Notes: generated by a model from the letters alone, not told the origin. A stretch of 64,000 nucleotides of DNA from Gigaspora rosea (GCA_003550325.1 QKWP01001651.1:54370-118369), one strand, 5' to 3'. Shown: positions 11,611 through 24,360, counted from the first letter of the stretch. Made by a program: numbers and translations.

Positions 11611-14600
11611 TCATATAAATCCATCTTTCCTTCGTTCAATGTGATTATTTGTGATTGGAAAAAGTGCATTGACATTCTCAATGATGTATTCCACTATCCT
11701 ATTTTTGGATGCCATGTCAAGAAGTTCGTTATTAGGATTTGGACCACGAAGTAAAGTAGGTCCAAATACAACAGATAGATTTTTAGCTGTCATGCGGTTG
11801 TCAGCACCTTGTTGTCTGACTCTATAATTAATAAAAAAGGATTAGATCGTTTATTTATTAATCACGGTAAAAAAAAAAATCTCACCTGTCTAAATGTAAC
11901 ATGAGATGCCTTGTAGTAGCATAGTGAACTTTTGGCAATTTTTGTGTAAGTTGTCGGAATATTTCAAGTTTTTCTTCACCATCATCCAGAACTTTTTTTT
12001 TTAAAATATTAAAAGAATTAATGAATTAATCTGAAACAAAAGATATTTAATAAAAATTTCTTCCATTTACTTACCAATTGCATCCAAAAAACTCGGATAT
12101 AATTCATATGTTAATAAAGGGTTTGGTAACTCGCGTAAATATTGTTTAAGTACACTAGTTACCGCACAAATATCATTGAATTGCTGGGGAGTTTCTAGAT
12201 CAAAGTCTTTTCCTTGGTCAAAAGCGGCTATAATTTCTCGAATTTGTGTAGCACCACCGGTTTTCCGGTAAATTCCTTCAAGATCCATTCCTATTGAAAT
12301 CAAAGTATTTAATCAATAATCAATTTATAAATTATTAAATTATTTTGGATATAAAATACTGTATTAAATATAATAACATTTACCTCGAAGTTCAACGGCT
12401 AATATACATTTCAATACTATATATGGCACTTCATCTCCATCCAATTCGGCCTGCTTCGAAAGATCAAGACCAAACATACTATTACTTTCATGTTCATTTA
12501 CCATAGACATTCCCTGATAATTGTCTTGATTAAGAAGCATTTGATTTATCATCTTCTTTTTGGCCTCTTCTCTATTATCATTGGTATTCACTGGTAAACC
12601 AATATTTGTACTTGCTAAAAATTTATTAAACGTTCCTTTTCCTTTTCTAGCTATCCATTTAAACATTCTAGGTTGTGCTACACTATTACGATGGTCAACA
12701 TTCCGTACGGAGACGATTGGAGTGGCGTCAGTACATTCAGGATCATGAATAGGTTTTTTGAAAATTTTATTTGCAATTTTTCCTTTACTTTGCACTTCAA
12801 CATGTCGTACAAGTTCATTGTTCATTTCAGTAAGTTCCATATTTTTTGCGTTCAAATGTTTACTCTCCTCAATATATTGGTCTCGTTTGTTTCGAAGATC
12901 ATCTGTTTCATGTAATAACAAATCTTTTTCTGCTTGAAGCGATTTAATATCGGAAAGATAATTTTGTTTTACCAAGTCAAATTGTGTTGATAAATGTTTT
13001 GCAAAAGAACCGGAAAGATTATTATTTGGTATAACTGATATGTTCCTAATAAATTTTTAAAATAACTTATTAGAAAAAATGTAATTAATTTTTAAATGGA
13101 AATAAAAAATATCACATATTAAAACTTACTCAACAAGACCAGCTTGCTTTTCTTTAGCCAATACAGCTAATTCATTAATGATAATTTCCTTTTGCAGATT
13201 CAATTCTTTCACTTCTCCTTGTAATAATTGCAATTGTTCCATTGACAATTTGGAATCATTGATAATTTTTTCAAAACGTTCCCTATCTAATCGAGCAGCT
13301 TCTAATGATTTATGTTGAAGCTCAAGTTCAGCACGTAACCTCTCAACTGTTTCTTCGGCTTTACGTCGTAAAGCAACTTCGTTATCAAAATCTTCTTTAG
13401 CCATTCTAAATTCATCGAATGCTCTTTGACTGACTCTCTAATATTAATGAGAAAATTTAATAATATTTAAAGATTCAACAAAATTATTTTTTTTTTTAAA
13501 AAAAAAAAAAAAACAAATAATAAATAATAAATACTTTAATCTTTCGAAAATTGCTTTCTGATTCAGCCAATTTCTTTTTTGCTTCAATCAATTGTTTTTT
13601 CAATTCTTCAACTGGAGCATCTTCAGGCTCAATAATGACTATTTCATTTTCCTTACTAGATCCAGAAGTTAAAGAGGATATACTACCTTTCCTCTCGGGT
13701 GACATAGGGGATTGACCAGGAGAATTATCACCAATATATTCAGTCTTTACGGAACCATTTTGTGATTTAAAACTTTTTTCATCCGAAAAGTCAAATTTTA
13801 TATCATCAGTATTACCATCATCACTCTTATCAGAAAAAGAAATTTTATCAGAAAGAGATATTCTATCAGAAAAAGGTAAAGGCGGTAAAACAGGCGGACC
13901 ACTATTATGAGTTCCTTTACGAGAAGTTAGGTCGTTATTAGTAGATAAAGGAAAATCTGGACTCGTAGGTGAATTTGATGAAGGGGTTGAAGAATCCGAA
14001 CGTGACATATAATAAGACGAATAAGAAGGGTATTCATTAGATAAATAATTTGATTGTTCATCAATATAAGGTAATTGTTGTTGATTTTGAAGTTTTTTCT
14101 TTATGGAAGATGAAGAACCAACTTTTCTATGGGTATTTTTTGACCAAAGATCCATTTTATCACTATGAGTACTATTAAGTGAAAAAGTATGACCCGAACC
14201 TTCATAAGGCTCGCTCCGGGAGCTTGTGATAGAAGCATTTCTAGAATGTTTTTCATTTGTTTCACCACGATTTCTGGACGATAACATTCTTGATGGATTA
14301 TCAGTTGAATCATTCTTTTTTGAAAAAATACCATGTTTCTTTGATAAATCCTCACGAGATTTTAGTTTATCATCAGAACGTTGATGACCATTAGGTTTTC
14401 CGGTAAATTGATCCAACACTTTAGAAGCGAGTTGGTTATCAAATAGTCGAGAATGACGTCGATTTACGCCAGCATCTTCCGAGACAGGAATAGAATGAGA
14501 TCTTTGTGTATGATCAGAAGACTCCAAAGAAGTTCTTGGTAATATTGATTGTTGAGTCGCGTCACGTTCGAAAGATCGTTTTGGATGTATGGTACGGTTT

Positions 14601-15739
14601 GGAGGACTAAGTTTATTCTATTATTATTATTATTATTATTTATTATTATTATTATTATTATTAATTATTTTATTTTTTATTTATTTATTTTTTATTTTTT
14701 ATTTTTTTTTTTATTTTTTTATTTTTTTTTATTTTTTTATTTTTTTTTATTTTTTTATTTTTTTTTATTTTTTTATTTTTTATTTTTTAATATAAAAAAC
14801 AATTAATCAACAAACTCACAATAAAATTAAATAATTTAATAACTTACTTTTGAATCAGCCTCACCGGGTAAAGACGGTAAAGATTTTTCTAGAAGGGATT
14901 GAGGTAGAATGAGGTTTGTCCTCTCTTTCGTCTCTTTAACTTGCTTTGCTTTATTGACCCTGTCGTTATGACATTTCATGCAATATATTCCCTTTTTCGA
15001 GCGAACGAAAAAATTGCCAATGGATAAGCGATTTCATGATTAATTATTATTATCATTATTTTTTTTTAATTTTTTTTTTTTAATTGATAAAAATATGCAA
15101 AAATTTCATCGTGTCTTGCTTAATATCATTTAGACGAGAGGTGATACCGATTTAAATAAGTTGAAAAATATCCGATACACGTATATATTTAATAAAAAAA
15201 AAAAGATTATCAAATACCTGATTAGTTTTCGCAAATACTAAATCATCGATCTTGGCACGACACTGACGGCAACGAAAGCATTCAACATGGAAAGATTCAT
15301 CACCTATAATAATAAATAAACTGATAAATTAATAAAAAAAATTAAAATAAACTTACTTAAAAGTTATAATAACCAACCTGTCATAATTGCCTCATCCAAT
15401 ATAGGCTTTTTGCAAACATTACAGTTGTATGAACAGTTTTGACATATTGGATTTCCGTCAGAGAGAAGTAAGATATTGGTATCATGCTCTATCAGGTTGA
15501 GACATTTCGCGCATCGAAAACTAAATGATCAAGTCAAAAAAAAAAAAATAATAAAATAATAAATGAGAAATCTGAAAAAAAGAAAGCTTTTAAACAATCT
15601 AATAATCTAATACAGTAATAAATAGTTTTAAAACATACCATTCGACATGCCATATACCCTCACCAAAAGCAATAACGTTTCCTTCTTCTATAAGACGCTG
15701 ACAGCCCATACAACAAGTTTCATCAGCTTCATAATTCAT
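11611..15739 (-). CDS. LIM-domain Rho GTPase-activating protein (Rga/LRG1-like), ten exons
   Basis: Exons, high to low: 15639-15739, 15378-15520, 15218-15303, 14848-14991, 13535-14617, 13130-13437, 12384-13045, 12075-12290, 11886-11991, 11611-11821. All introns are GT-AG. The total is 3060 nt, open throughout, 1019 aa, which supports the model. Two LIM zinc domains: residues 10-63 (C10, C13, H31, C34, C37, C40, C60, C63) and 67-117 (C67, C70, H87, C90, C93, C96, C114, C117). Residues about 160-490 are Ser/Asn-rich linker; about 490-690 are coiled coil (RLRAELELQHKS, LQGEVKELN). The RhoGAP domain is about 807-1005, with the arginine finger in GIYRKTG (about R851). Family knowledge: such proteins switch off Rho/Cdc42 GTPases in fungal polarity, septation and wall synthesis. 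The start is the first ATG before LIM1. Exons 4 and 5 use unusual acceptors (no pyrimidine tract; a TTA-repeat tract). Confidence 0.93.
14618..14847 (-). repeat. Low-complexity tract filling intron 4 of the RhoGAP gene
   Basis: On the plus strand, a (TTA)n run at about 14618-14670 is followed by T-rich runs with periodic A to about 14790. The splice acceptor of exon 5 (AG just above 14617) lies at the edge of the repeat. Length changes in it would move sequence next to the acceptor. Confidence 0.8.
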
Positions 15740-16160
15740 ATTGAATATTCACCGAGTAATGATTTTCACTGATGAAAGATTTAGAAACTAGCAAAAATAC
15801 AAGGTATATGTACACGAGGAGAAAAAAAAAATAAAGATAGTAAAAGTAAATTACATAGGAAGTTGTAAAAATGAAATAATCAAGTGAAAGTTGAAATAAT
15901 TTGTTTTATTAAAGTAGTACTATTTTTAAGAGGCGAGAAAGGGAATAACAAAAATTTTATTTCAAAGTTTATTAAACTTTCGACAATAAGATAAAAAGTG
16001 TACAGCTCAGATGTACATCTATGCAGTATCACTTTTGTTTTCGTCACATACCTGACACTTTGTACGTATGTACGTACGTACGTACAAAGCGTGAACAGCG
16101 CACATGGACTACTTAATGCTGTAATGCAAAGTACAAAAATTTGATTTATGCTCAAAACTG
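15740..16160 (-). promoter_or_regulatory. Upstream region of the RhoGAP gene with TACGTACG tract
   Basis: The 5' flank contains a short alternating tract, TACGTATGTACGTACGTAC, at about 16064-16084, some 325 bases above the start codon. A similar tract lies about 230 bases above the P450 start. The minus-strand frame at 15880-16155 is not supported as a gene. A regulatory role is speculative. Confidence 0.25.
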
Positions 16161-17930
16161 GAGCTGCATAACTTTAATTCGAAAAAACAATGTAAAATTC
16201 TTTCTTTAATAACAATTCACACAATAACAATTCATCTTAATTTAAAATAATTTAAAATAATTTAAAATTAGGTAATTTTATTGAATACGAATGATTGTTA
16301 ATACAATAACAGATAATACAAAAAGATAATATTAGTAATATTACAAAAATTACTAATTACGTACTAAAATTATTAAATTTTTAAATCTTGTTATTATCTT
16401 CCAATGAAATTTCTAACAAGGAGAAATGAAATATAAATAAATCGGTAACTAACATCTTTAAGCAATGTGGATCCAAACAAAAGATTTTATCAAATCATAG
16501 ATCTATATACTGATATATTAGATATAATTGGAAGCTATGTGGCGCAGTATAATTAGCCATCATCATTTATTATACGTCCCATAATGCAGTAATGGCTTTT
16601 ATATTTTTTATATTTCAAATTTTTCATGTTTCATGTTAAGATTAATATTTGGGGTTAGTGTTGGGGTTAGTGTTGGGGTTAGGGTTTTGGAAGGGTTTCT
16701 AGAGGCATAGAACATTTTTACTTAATTACAATTAATTAGCTAGTTTTTGAGATAATGTAACATAAGTGGTAAAACACCATAAGTGCGTTTTCAATTATTT
16801 AAAAGCAACATTCTCTTGGCTTTGAAACTGAAAAAGTTTGATTAATAATACTAATCAGAATATAATAAGCAATACTCCACTTTAGATCCAGATAATTTTT
16901 TTGTTAATAACATTAATTAATGGAATTAATGGGCGTTGTTAGATAAATTGTTCCTGCGTGCCCCTGTTTCGAATATTTTTATTATTAATCTTGTAATCTG
17001 AATAATCTGAAGCTATATATTAGTAATTAATAGTTTGGTATAGTTTGATACATTACTATTTACCGAGAATTTTAATTTTCTATGTACTGGCTCGAAATAA
17101 ATATAAAACTTTGGTTCCACATTATTTAAATAAATTCGGATAAAAAAAAAATTCATTACTTTGCATGATACAAAGTTGATTATACGGAATTATATAAACT
17201 TGATGAATTTAATTACTGTACAAGTACATAAGATAAAGACATGTCTTTTATTCTAACGTTACTTATCATATATAACACAAATAATCAAATGCAATTTCGG
17301 ATGATATTAAAAACAAAATGTAAATATTTAATCTTGTAATAGCATTCTAATATTTCTTCTAACTTTAATAGCGATGAGTAACTGTTATTATTTTTCCGAA
17401 TTAAGTCTGTTTGTTCGTTTTCGTAATTCTGATTGGTTTTGGTCAATTAAATATGATAAAAAAATTTCATTGAATTCTTATCTCGTGCACAATACTGCAA
17501 TAAGTGAAAATTTGTTCCTTAATAATCAAATGTTTTATTTCCGCGAAATGGCAGCTAGAAGCTATATTGTATCTAGAAATGCTAACGATCTGATTCAAAG
17601 TTGACTAATATGTGACTCAAGTCGATAGACAGTTAATATTTTTGTAGATCTTTTATTGAATATGTATAATAATATCGATATATTAGTGTTAGCTTGCATA
17701 GATCTTTAACGAATATGTATAATAATATGTTGCCTATTTAAAGAATTCATTATATTAAAAGTTTACTCAAATGATGGTGATAATGTCAAGATATTCAAAT
17801 TTAACCATGTATTTAAAGAATTGTTATACGTATTGAAAATCTGTCAAAATACTTGCTATTAAAAGAAATAGCTAAATTTAAACGCATATTAAAAAAAATA
17901 GCACAGTATATATTCGACAAAAAAAAAAGG
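16160..17930. other. AT-rich spacer with a telomere-like tract
   Basis: GGGGTTAGTGTTGGGGTTAG and related units lie at about 16652-16692. A later GGTAAAACACCATAAGTGCG (about 16768) resembles the ends of the element at 43507-44216. A 76-codon open frame at 17374-17604 starts with ATG but has no recognisable family. No other gene is seen. Confidence 0.4.
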
Positions 17931-17944
17931 GATATTCATACCCC

Positions 17945-18890
17945 CTAAAAATTTTAAAACTTTGAGCAAAGATATCTTGACAACCATCTCAATGAACTTT
18001 TTTTATTTGCATTCTATAAATTCATAGTATTCAAATAAAAAAAAGTTTATTAAATTTAGTCAGATGGTTGTCAGGATACCTTCGCTCAAAGTTAGAGAAA
18101 ATCAAAACGTCTATCAAAATAAAGCTGCACTCAAAGCTTTTAAAACTTTGAGCGAAGATATCTTGACAACCATCTGACTAAATTCGATGAATTTTTTTTT
18201 ATTTGAATTCTATGAAATTATAAAATTCAAAAAAAAAAAAAAAGTTCATCAAATTTGGTCAGCTGGTTGTCAAGATATCTTCGCTCAAATTTAGAGAAAA
18301 ATCAAAACGTCTATCAAAAAGAAAAAAAGCTGCGCCAAAGTTTTTTTAAAACTTTGAGCAAAGGTATCTTGACAACCGTCTGATCAAATTCGATGAATTT
18401 TTTTTATTTGAATTCTATAAATTCATAGCATTCAAATAAAAAAAATTTCATCGAATTTGGTTAGACCGTTATCAAGATATCCTTGCTCAAAGTTTTAAAA
18501 AAACTTTGGCGCAGCTTTTCTTTTGATAGACGTTTTGATTTTTCTCTAATTTTGAGCAAAGATATCTTGACAACCATCTGACCAAATTCGATGAATTTTT
18601 TTTTATTTGAATTCTATAAAATTATAGAATTCAAAAAAAAAAAAGTCGGATGGTTGTCAAAATATCCTCTCAAAGTTTTAAAAAACTTTGGCGCAGCTTT
18701 ATTTTGATAGATGTTTTGATTTTCTCTAACTTTGAGCGAAGGTATCCTGACAACCATCTGACTAAATTTAATAAACTTTTTTTTATTTGAATACTATGAA
18801 TTTATAGAATGCAAATAAAACAAGTTCATTGAATTTAGTCAGATGGTTGTCAAGATATCTTTGCTCAAAGTTTTAAAATTTTTAATTTTT
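17945..18890. repeat. Array of five foldback units
   Basis: The motif ACTTTGAGCGAAGATATCTT, then GACAACCATCTGACTAAATT, alternates with its inverted complement. This makes about five successive hairpins of 180-200 bp, each with an AT-rich loop around TTTTTTTATTTGAATTCTAT. Spacers between units carry TAGACGTTTTGATTTTCTCT. Related single or double units lie at 30440-30810, 39399-39925 and about 55725-55860. No coding frame. Confidence 0.8.
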
Positions 18891-18899
18891 GATAGGGAT

Positions 18900-20480
18900 A
18901 TCAAAAATGGGGGTACAAATATCAATCCCAAAAAAAAAGCCTAATAATATCTAAAGCTTAGAATTTAAGTAAATAATTATATATGGACATTTTATAAATG
19001 CATGCACTAGTATATCTCTCTAAGTTTCAATTCAAAGTTTATATAACTTTTTATAAAAACTTTTGTATATAGTTGTATAGATGCAATTATTGCTTTTTGC
19101 AAAATAGTGTAACAAATTATGTTAGTATAGGATGAACCTGAGTTGTGAAATAGTGAAATCTGCTTTGTAGATCAGGTTAAAGTAAATCTGCATTTTATTT
19201 TTTTATTATATATAAAAGTAGATTTCACCTTCATGTGATAATTATAGCAGATTTACAAGTTAGATTTTATCCTGTTATATTATATTTTTGAATCCTGTAA
19301 ATTCTGTATATTGTTACTATTAAAACAATGATAATATGCATATTATCATTGTTTTAATAATAGTAATTCACAGAACTTAAGATTCAAATCATACTACTTT
19401 GCAAAGAGTGATATAGCATCAGTAAATTTATATGTGCAAAATATTTCAAAAAAAATTGCATTATGCAATTTCTTTCAAAATATAAATTTTGAAATATTGC
19501 GAAATTATTAAGTAATATTCAAAAACACAAAATAATATTAAATAATTTCTAAATAATATACTATTGACCTACAAAAAAGTGATCCCATCAATACTTTTCA
19601 TATTTAATTTCTGAAAACCTGCTATCTTCTGAACAAATGATCATGTTCTGAGTATATATGAACTAATCCAGAATCAAAAATCCAATTCTGGGTTATTTGA
19701 ATCAACCCAGGTTCATATGATACCATTTTTGATTTATTTAAGCCCTCAATCCATTCAAATAATATTATTTTAAGTTTTAACTTGAGATTAAAATGATTCA
19801 AACCTGGATCAAATGATCCTATTTGTGGTTCAAATACTCCTATTTCTTCAGATTCATTTGAACTCAACCCGGTTTCAAATAATTACATTCCTAGTGCATT
19901 TGAAATTATCATGGCTTTAAATGATAACTTTTAAATAATATTACCAAAATTTGCTAAATAAAAATACATTTCAGTAATTTCAAAATATTTTGAAATATTT
20001 TAAAAACATTTAAAATAAAATTCAATTAGATAAATAAAACAAAAAGTATAAAAATTTTAATACTATAATAAAACTTTTTTTATTTATATTTAATTAATAA
20101 TCCCTTTAATTTTTAATTATTACATTAGTATATATATTGTATTGACTCGATTATATAAAAATATAAATTAAAAAAAAATCAGAAATGTATTTACTAAAAA
20201 GAAGAATGTACAATATGCATTTACTATAAATAGTTATTTTGTTTTCAAAGCGAATTAGTTTTATTAAAATATTTACTAATCTATAAATATAGTATAAATA
20301 ATATTTAATTTAAAAATAGAGCTAAAACTTTTAAAGCAATTGTTGTAAGTGGTTTTATTAATTAAAAACAATTTTAAAAGTATTAAAAATTTAAACATAA
20401 ATGTAATTCAAATAAATTTAAAATAATTTAATTTTTAAACCAAATCAATTTCAAATATATCTAAAGAGTTTTAAAATTTA
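18900..20480. other. AT-rich spacer with small hairpins
   Basis: A near-perfect hairpin at about 19287-19390 is centred on ATGCAT (arms with ACAATGATAATATGC). About 19620-19920 holds a degenerate TTCAAATGAT-type repeat, and its end (about 19870-19990) resembles 22010-22120. The minus-strand frame at 19622-19867 lies within that repeat and is not supported as a gene. Confidence 0.5.
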
Positions 20481-20487
20481 GTATACC

Positions 20488-20830
20488 TGCACTGTGGTAC
20501 ACCCTTTAATATATTTTCTAGACTAACCCTGTTGTATTACTAACAAAAAATGCTCCTCTCACGATTTACTAATATTTTAAAACTTTAACTCTAACCCAAT
20601 TTAATCCTAACTCTAATTCTAACCCTAATTATTGTTTGTATTTGTTTCTACTAGAAAAACAGATATCTGTTAGTGTCCGAAGCCAAGAATAAACATCAGG
20701 CTGATCTATGTCGATCTCTATAGTTGATTGGCTGCACATGACTGGAATTCAACACAAAATCGTGTCTATTGCTGTACTATAGAGTCTTCGCTACGCTTCA
20801 GACAATAAAATGCACTACAGTGCAAGAAGC
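20488..20830. repeat. Possible MITE with GCACTGT ends and CCCTAA-like interior
   Basis: TGCACTGTGGT at about 20489 pairs imperfectly with the complement of ACTACAGTGCA at about 20812. The interior carries TTTAACTCTAACCCAATTTA and ATTCTAACCCTAATT. Ends are short and no target duplication was defined. Confidence 0.3.
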
Positions 20831-20864
20831 ACTAAATTATAAACTCCATATTTAAATTAATTAA

Positions 20865-21990
20865 TTAATTGATGATCCGCCAGTCAACTGATGCATAATC
20901 ATAGTGTAATGTGCCGCAAATTACTATGTAAATCATTTATAGACGAAATGCCACGATCACCTAGGGAAAAATCTTTTTCTTACTAAGTTAATGAGTTATG
21001 TCGACTAATTGAAAGTTGTAGAGCCAGTAGATGGGAAGATATCGTCGAAAAACGATTGGTCGACTATATAAAATTCTATGTAAACAAGCATTTGTTTACA
21101 TAAAATTTTACATAGTCGCCCAATCGTTTTTTGAAGATAACTCAGCATCTACTGGGCCAATTTTGATGATCTCACCACTTTTGTATTCGTCATAATGAGC
21201 TCTACAACTTTCAATTAATCGGCATGATTCATTAACTTAGTAAAAAAATATTTTTCCTTGGGTGATCGTGGCATTTCTACCTATAATATAAATTATTATA
21301 GCAGAAATGCTACGATCATCCAAGGAAAAATATTTTTCTTGCTAAGTTAATGAGTCATGTCGACTAATTGAAAGTTGTAGAGCTCATTGAAACACATCTA
21401 ACAGTGGTAAGATCATCAAAATTGGCCTAGTAGATGCTGAGTTATCTTCAAAAAACGATTGGGTGACTATGTAAAATTTTATGTAAACAAATGTTTGTTT
21501 AGGCCATGCAAAGTTAATTAATTGGTTCTCATAACCCGGCCAGGTCAAAATTTGAAAATTTTTATAAAAATTTTTTATATGTTTTAATAACCGGGTGAGT
21601 TTTAAAAAAAAAATTCAAAAAAATTTTACAAATTGTTATATATAAAATTTAAAAAAAAAAGCCGACCAGCCGGGTCTATTTAAAAAGTTTCATGTTACGA
21701 GAACCAATAAATTAAATTTGTGTGGCCTTACATAGAATTTAATATAGTCGCCCAATCATTTTTCGATGATATCTCTGCATCTACTAGGCCGATTTTGATG
21801 ATCTAACCACCGTTAGATGCGTCTCGAAAAGCTCTACAACTTTTAATTAGTCGACATGACTCATTAACTTAGTAAGAAAAATATTTTTCCTTGGGTGATC
21901 GTAGCATTTCGTCTATAAGTGATTTACATAGTAATTTGTGTCATGTTACACTATGATCATGCATCAGTTGACTGGCGGATCATCAATTAA
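20865..21990. mobile_element. Large hierarchical palindrome (foldback element)
   Basis: Outer arms begin TTAATTGATGATCCGCCAGT at 20865 and end with the complement at 21990. Each half is itself a foldback: the unit with GAAATGCCACGATCACCTAG (and close variants), then ATGAGTCATGTCGACTAATT, occurs four times in alternating orientation, near 20945-21065, 21120-21285, 21305-21480 and 21735-21925. A 226-bp MITE (21502-21727) sits in the right half. Removing it with one TTA restores GTTTGTTTACATAG, matching 21090-21105. No coding frame. Confidence 0.8.
21502..21727. mobile_element. MITE, GGTTCTCATAAC family (second copy)
   Basis: Ends GGCCATGCAAAGTTAAT and complement of ATTAAATTTGTGTGGCC; interior GGTTCTCATAACCCGGCCAG and its inverse. 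TTA at 21499-21501 and 21728-21730 is the target duplication, confirmed because excision rebuilds the host palindrome arm. Same family as 72-410. Confidence 0.85.
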
Positions 21991-22099
21991 TATATGTATT
22001 ATTTTAACTGATTCAAATGATTACATTCCTAGTTTATTTGAAATCGTTACAGATTAAAAAGATAAATTTTGAATAATGTTAACAAAATTCCAAATTTAA

Positions 22100-22482
22100 T
22101 ATATTTCAATATTAGTACAACATTTCCAAAACGACCAAGATCAAAACAAACCTGTAGCAGGGTGTACAGAACCAACAACAAAGCAACCATGAAAATGCAT
22201 TTCTTAAACTAAAAAACATAGAATGGCCCAAAATAGAACTGATTCAGAATCAACAGTTTAGGGGAGTAACAAAAATCAAGTGATTTTTTAGGGGGGGGGG
22301 TAAAAAAAGTTGAAATTATATATAAGAACCTGACTATTTATATATTGAGGAAGAGGAAGGGGGTAGGCCTCTGATAAAAAATAATCAGGTGATTAATGAT
22401 ACTGCCCTTAATAACAAATTAAATCTCCAGCTGTCAGAGGAATTAAGACGCAATATATATAGAAATAAAGAAATGTTCTACT
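22100..22482 (+). pseudogene. LINE (non-LTR retrotransposon) fragment upstream of its RNase H domain
   Basis: After removing the MITE at 22261-22407 with one TTA, the sequence reads open from about 22190: LKLKNIEWPKIELIQNQ, then LNLQLSEELRRNIYRNKEMF. It then continues in frame into 28655 once the hAT block 22483-28654 and one target copy are removed. An in-frame TAG is present further upstream, and no reverse transcriptase core is visible, so the element is 5' truncated near 22000-22100. Continuation at 28655-30060. Confidence 0.75.
22261..22407. mobile_element. 147-bp MITE, TTA target duplication (ATCACCTGATT family)
   Basis: Left end GGGGAGTAACAAAAATCAAG and right end (inverted) GGGCAGTATCATTAATCACC; interior includes GGCCTCTGATAAAAAATAA. 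TTA at 22258-22260 and 22408-22410. It inserted in the LINE frame, and removal with one TTA restores that frame. Other copies: 34974-35123, 35127-35276, 51175-51325. Confidence 0.92.
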
Positions 22483-22879
22483 TAGGGTCCGGAATCGGAC
22501 TGGGCTACTCGGCCCGAGCCTGGCCCGTACTGCAAAAGTACCGGGTCGGGCCTATATTTTTAGGACTGCAATTATTGCGGGTCAGGTTCGAGCTAAGCCC
22601 ACTAAGATACCAGATTGGGTCGGGCTTTACAATAAGGCCTGCAGGTACCCGATAGCCCGTAAATTTTATTAGGTATACAACTTGCTCCCAAACTAACTAG
22701 GATGCAAAAATGTCATGAATAAAATAAACTAAATAGGTAACTATTTTAATTTTTTTTAAGGAGAATTACTACTGTACTACGCTTAACCGGAAGGGAAATC
22801 TCCTCCTCGGTTATACAATCGGGATATACATAAGTAATTTTTTTTTTGTTTATATCGACATTAATTTTTTTTTTTTTGT

Positions 22880-23400
22880 AACCTTAATTCAATGCTTTTT
22901 TGGCATTGCATCTTAAATACTTCGTACTTGCCAGTACTTTTCTTGGAGTTGTCGCTTGTTGGAGTGTTCCATTCGCACGCTAGTGTTGTCGCTTGGTGCT
23001 ATCGTATGCTACTGTTTTAAGTCATATGTACTGTTAGGTTGTTCTCCTTTGTTGTTGCTGGTTTAGTTGTATCCAGTTACTTGTTGGTGATTTCTTTTTG
23101 CTGACTAGTTTTTTCTATTTGTATACCTCATTTCGTCGTTCTGGTATAATTCTTGTACTGCTGTTTTGAATATCTCGTTGTTTGTTGGTGTTTTGCTATC
23201 GTTTCATGGGTTTTGTTGTTTGTCATTTACTGGTGTCGATGGTCTCTAGAATTGTCGTTGACTGGTATCATACCAGAGTCATTGTGTTTTGATATATTGT
23301 CATCGTTAGAGGTATTAGCTTGTTGGTGCTGTTTTTCAGTAAGTTAGTGATGGTTTTCTTCAGGTTTTGTCGACATAATGCCGTCATTCATTAGTGACAA
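22880..23400. other. T/G-rich interior of the outer hAT element
   Basis: The plus strand is rich in GTTGTCGCTTGGTG-type sequence, unlike the AT-rich surroundings. Open frames here (for example 23153-23347, Cys/Trp/Val-rich) look like composition artefacts. The composition resembles 46190-47060 inside the element at 45963-47560. Origin unknown; captured host sequence is possible. Confidence 0.35.
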
Positions 23401-24360
23401 TATTTACTAACAATATTGAATATGTATTTTACAAGGTATATTGTATTCTTTAATTGGAACTAGCGTTTATTTGTTAACAGGTAAGTTCAAACTTTATTTA
23501 GATGCACAGCCTTTAAAATCGATTGCTTCGAATCCAAATTTTGTACAGTTAAGTATTAAGTTCCAAAGAACAAAGTACGAAGTCAAATTTATATTTTAGT
23601 TGAAAGAATTACCAGTTCATTCAATTTTGTTCGATTAATTTAAGTAAAAATTGCTCGTTTAAAAGAGACAGAAAAAAGTTGGTTTCAAATAAATGACAAA
23701 AAAACATCTTGTAACTTTGTGTAAGAATCGCTTAGTTTAAAATTTTTCAGATAAAAATAAGATAAACAACCCATGTATCTAAAGAAGTGAAGTACGATTT
23801 TATGAAAATATATTAAGTAGTTCATCTATTAATCATTTAAAATCATCGATCATTTAAAAAATAAGAAATCAACATATAATTTTGATTTACATAGTATACC
23901 TCGCACCCCTTGTTGATTAGTATTGTTAGTAGAGTTCCGCATGGGCCGGGCTGGGCTGGATAGCAGTAGAGTCCAAGTTCAGCCCAATAAAATATGGGTG
24001 GATTATTTATATCTAAATCCAGCCCAATGTCTTTATTATAAATCCAAGCCCAGCCCAACAATCAAATATACTATCCAAGCTCAGCCCATGGGCCTAAAGT
24101 GTACCAATTATATAAAGACAAAATAATAATTTAAGAGTTATAATCTACAAAATTTGCAAATAACGATAATATATAAATTTAGAATTAATTTAATTTAAAT
24201 GATTTTATTCGAAAACTATTATATAAGTATATAAAAACTTTGATGAATTATTAAGAATGATTTAACTTCAAAATATATTTTATTAAGAACGATTTAATCT
24301 CAAAAATATATTTATTATATATTAAAATAAAACTATTCGAATATATAACAAAAAAAACCT

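Noticed and set aside
14549-14806. Plus-strand Phe/Tyr/Leu frames
   Set aside because: Produced by the (TTA)n and T-rich intron tract of the RhoGAP gene.
16640-16700. A true chromosome end or telomere
   Set aside because: Only a few degenerate TTAGGG-like units, embedded in unique sequence with more sequence on both sides.
17374-17604. 76-codon plus-strand gene
   Set aside because: No family motif, no supporting neighbours; length is within chance for this region.
17945-18890. CRISPR-like array of regular repeats
   Set aside because: Repeats alternate in orientation and have no unique spacers; eukaryotic context.
23153-23347. 64-codon Cys/Trp-rich frame resembling a small membrane protein
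   Set aside because: Composition artefact of the T/G-rich interior of the outer hAT-type element; no upstream signal.
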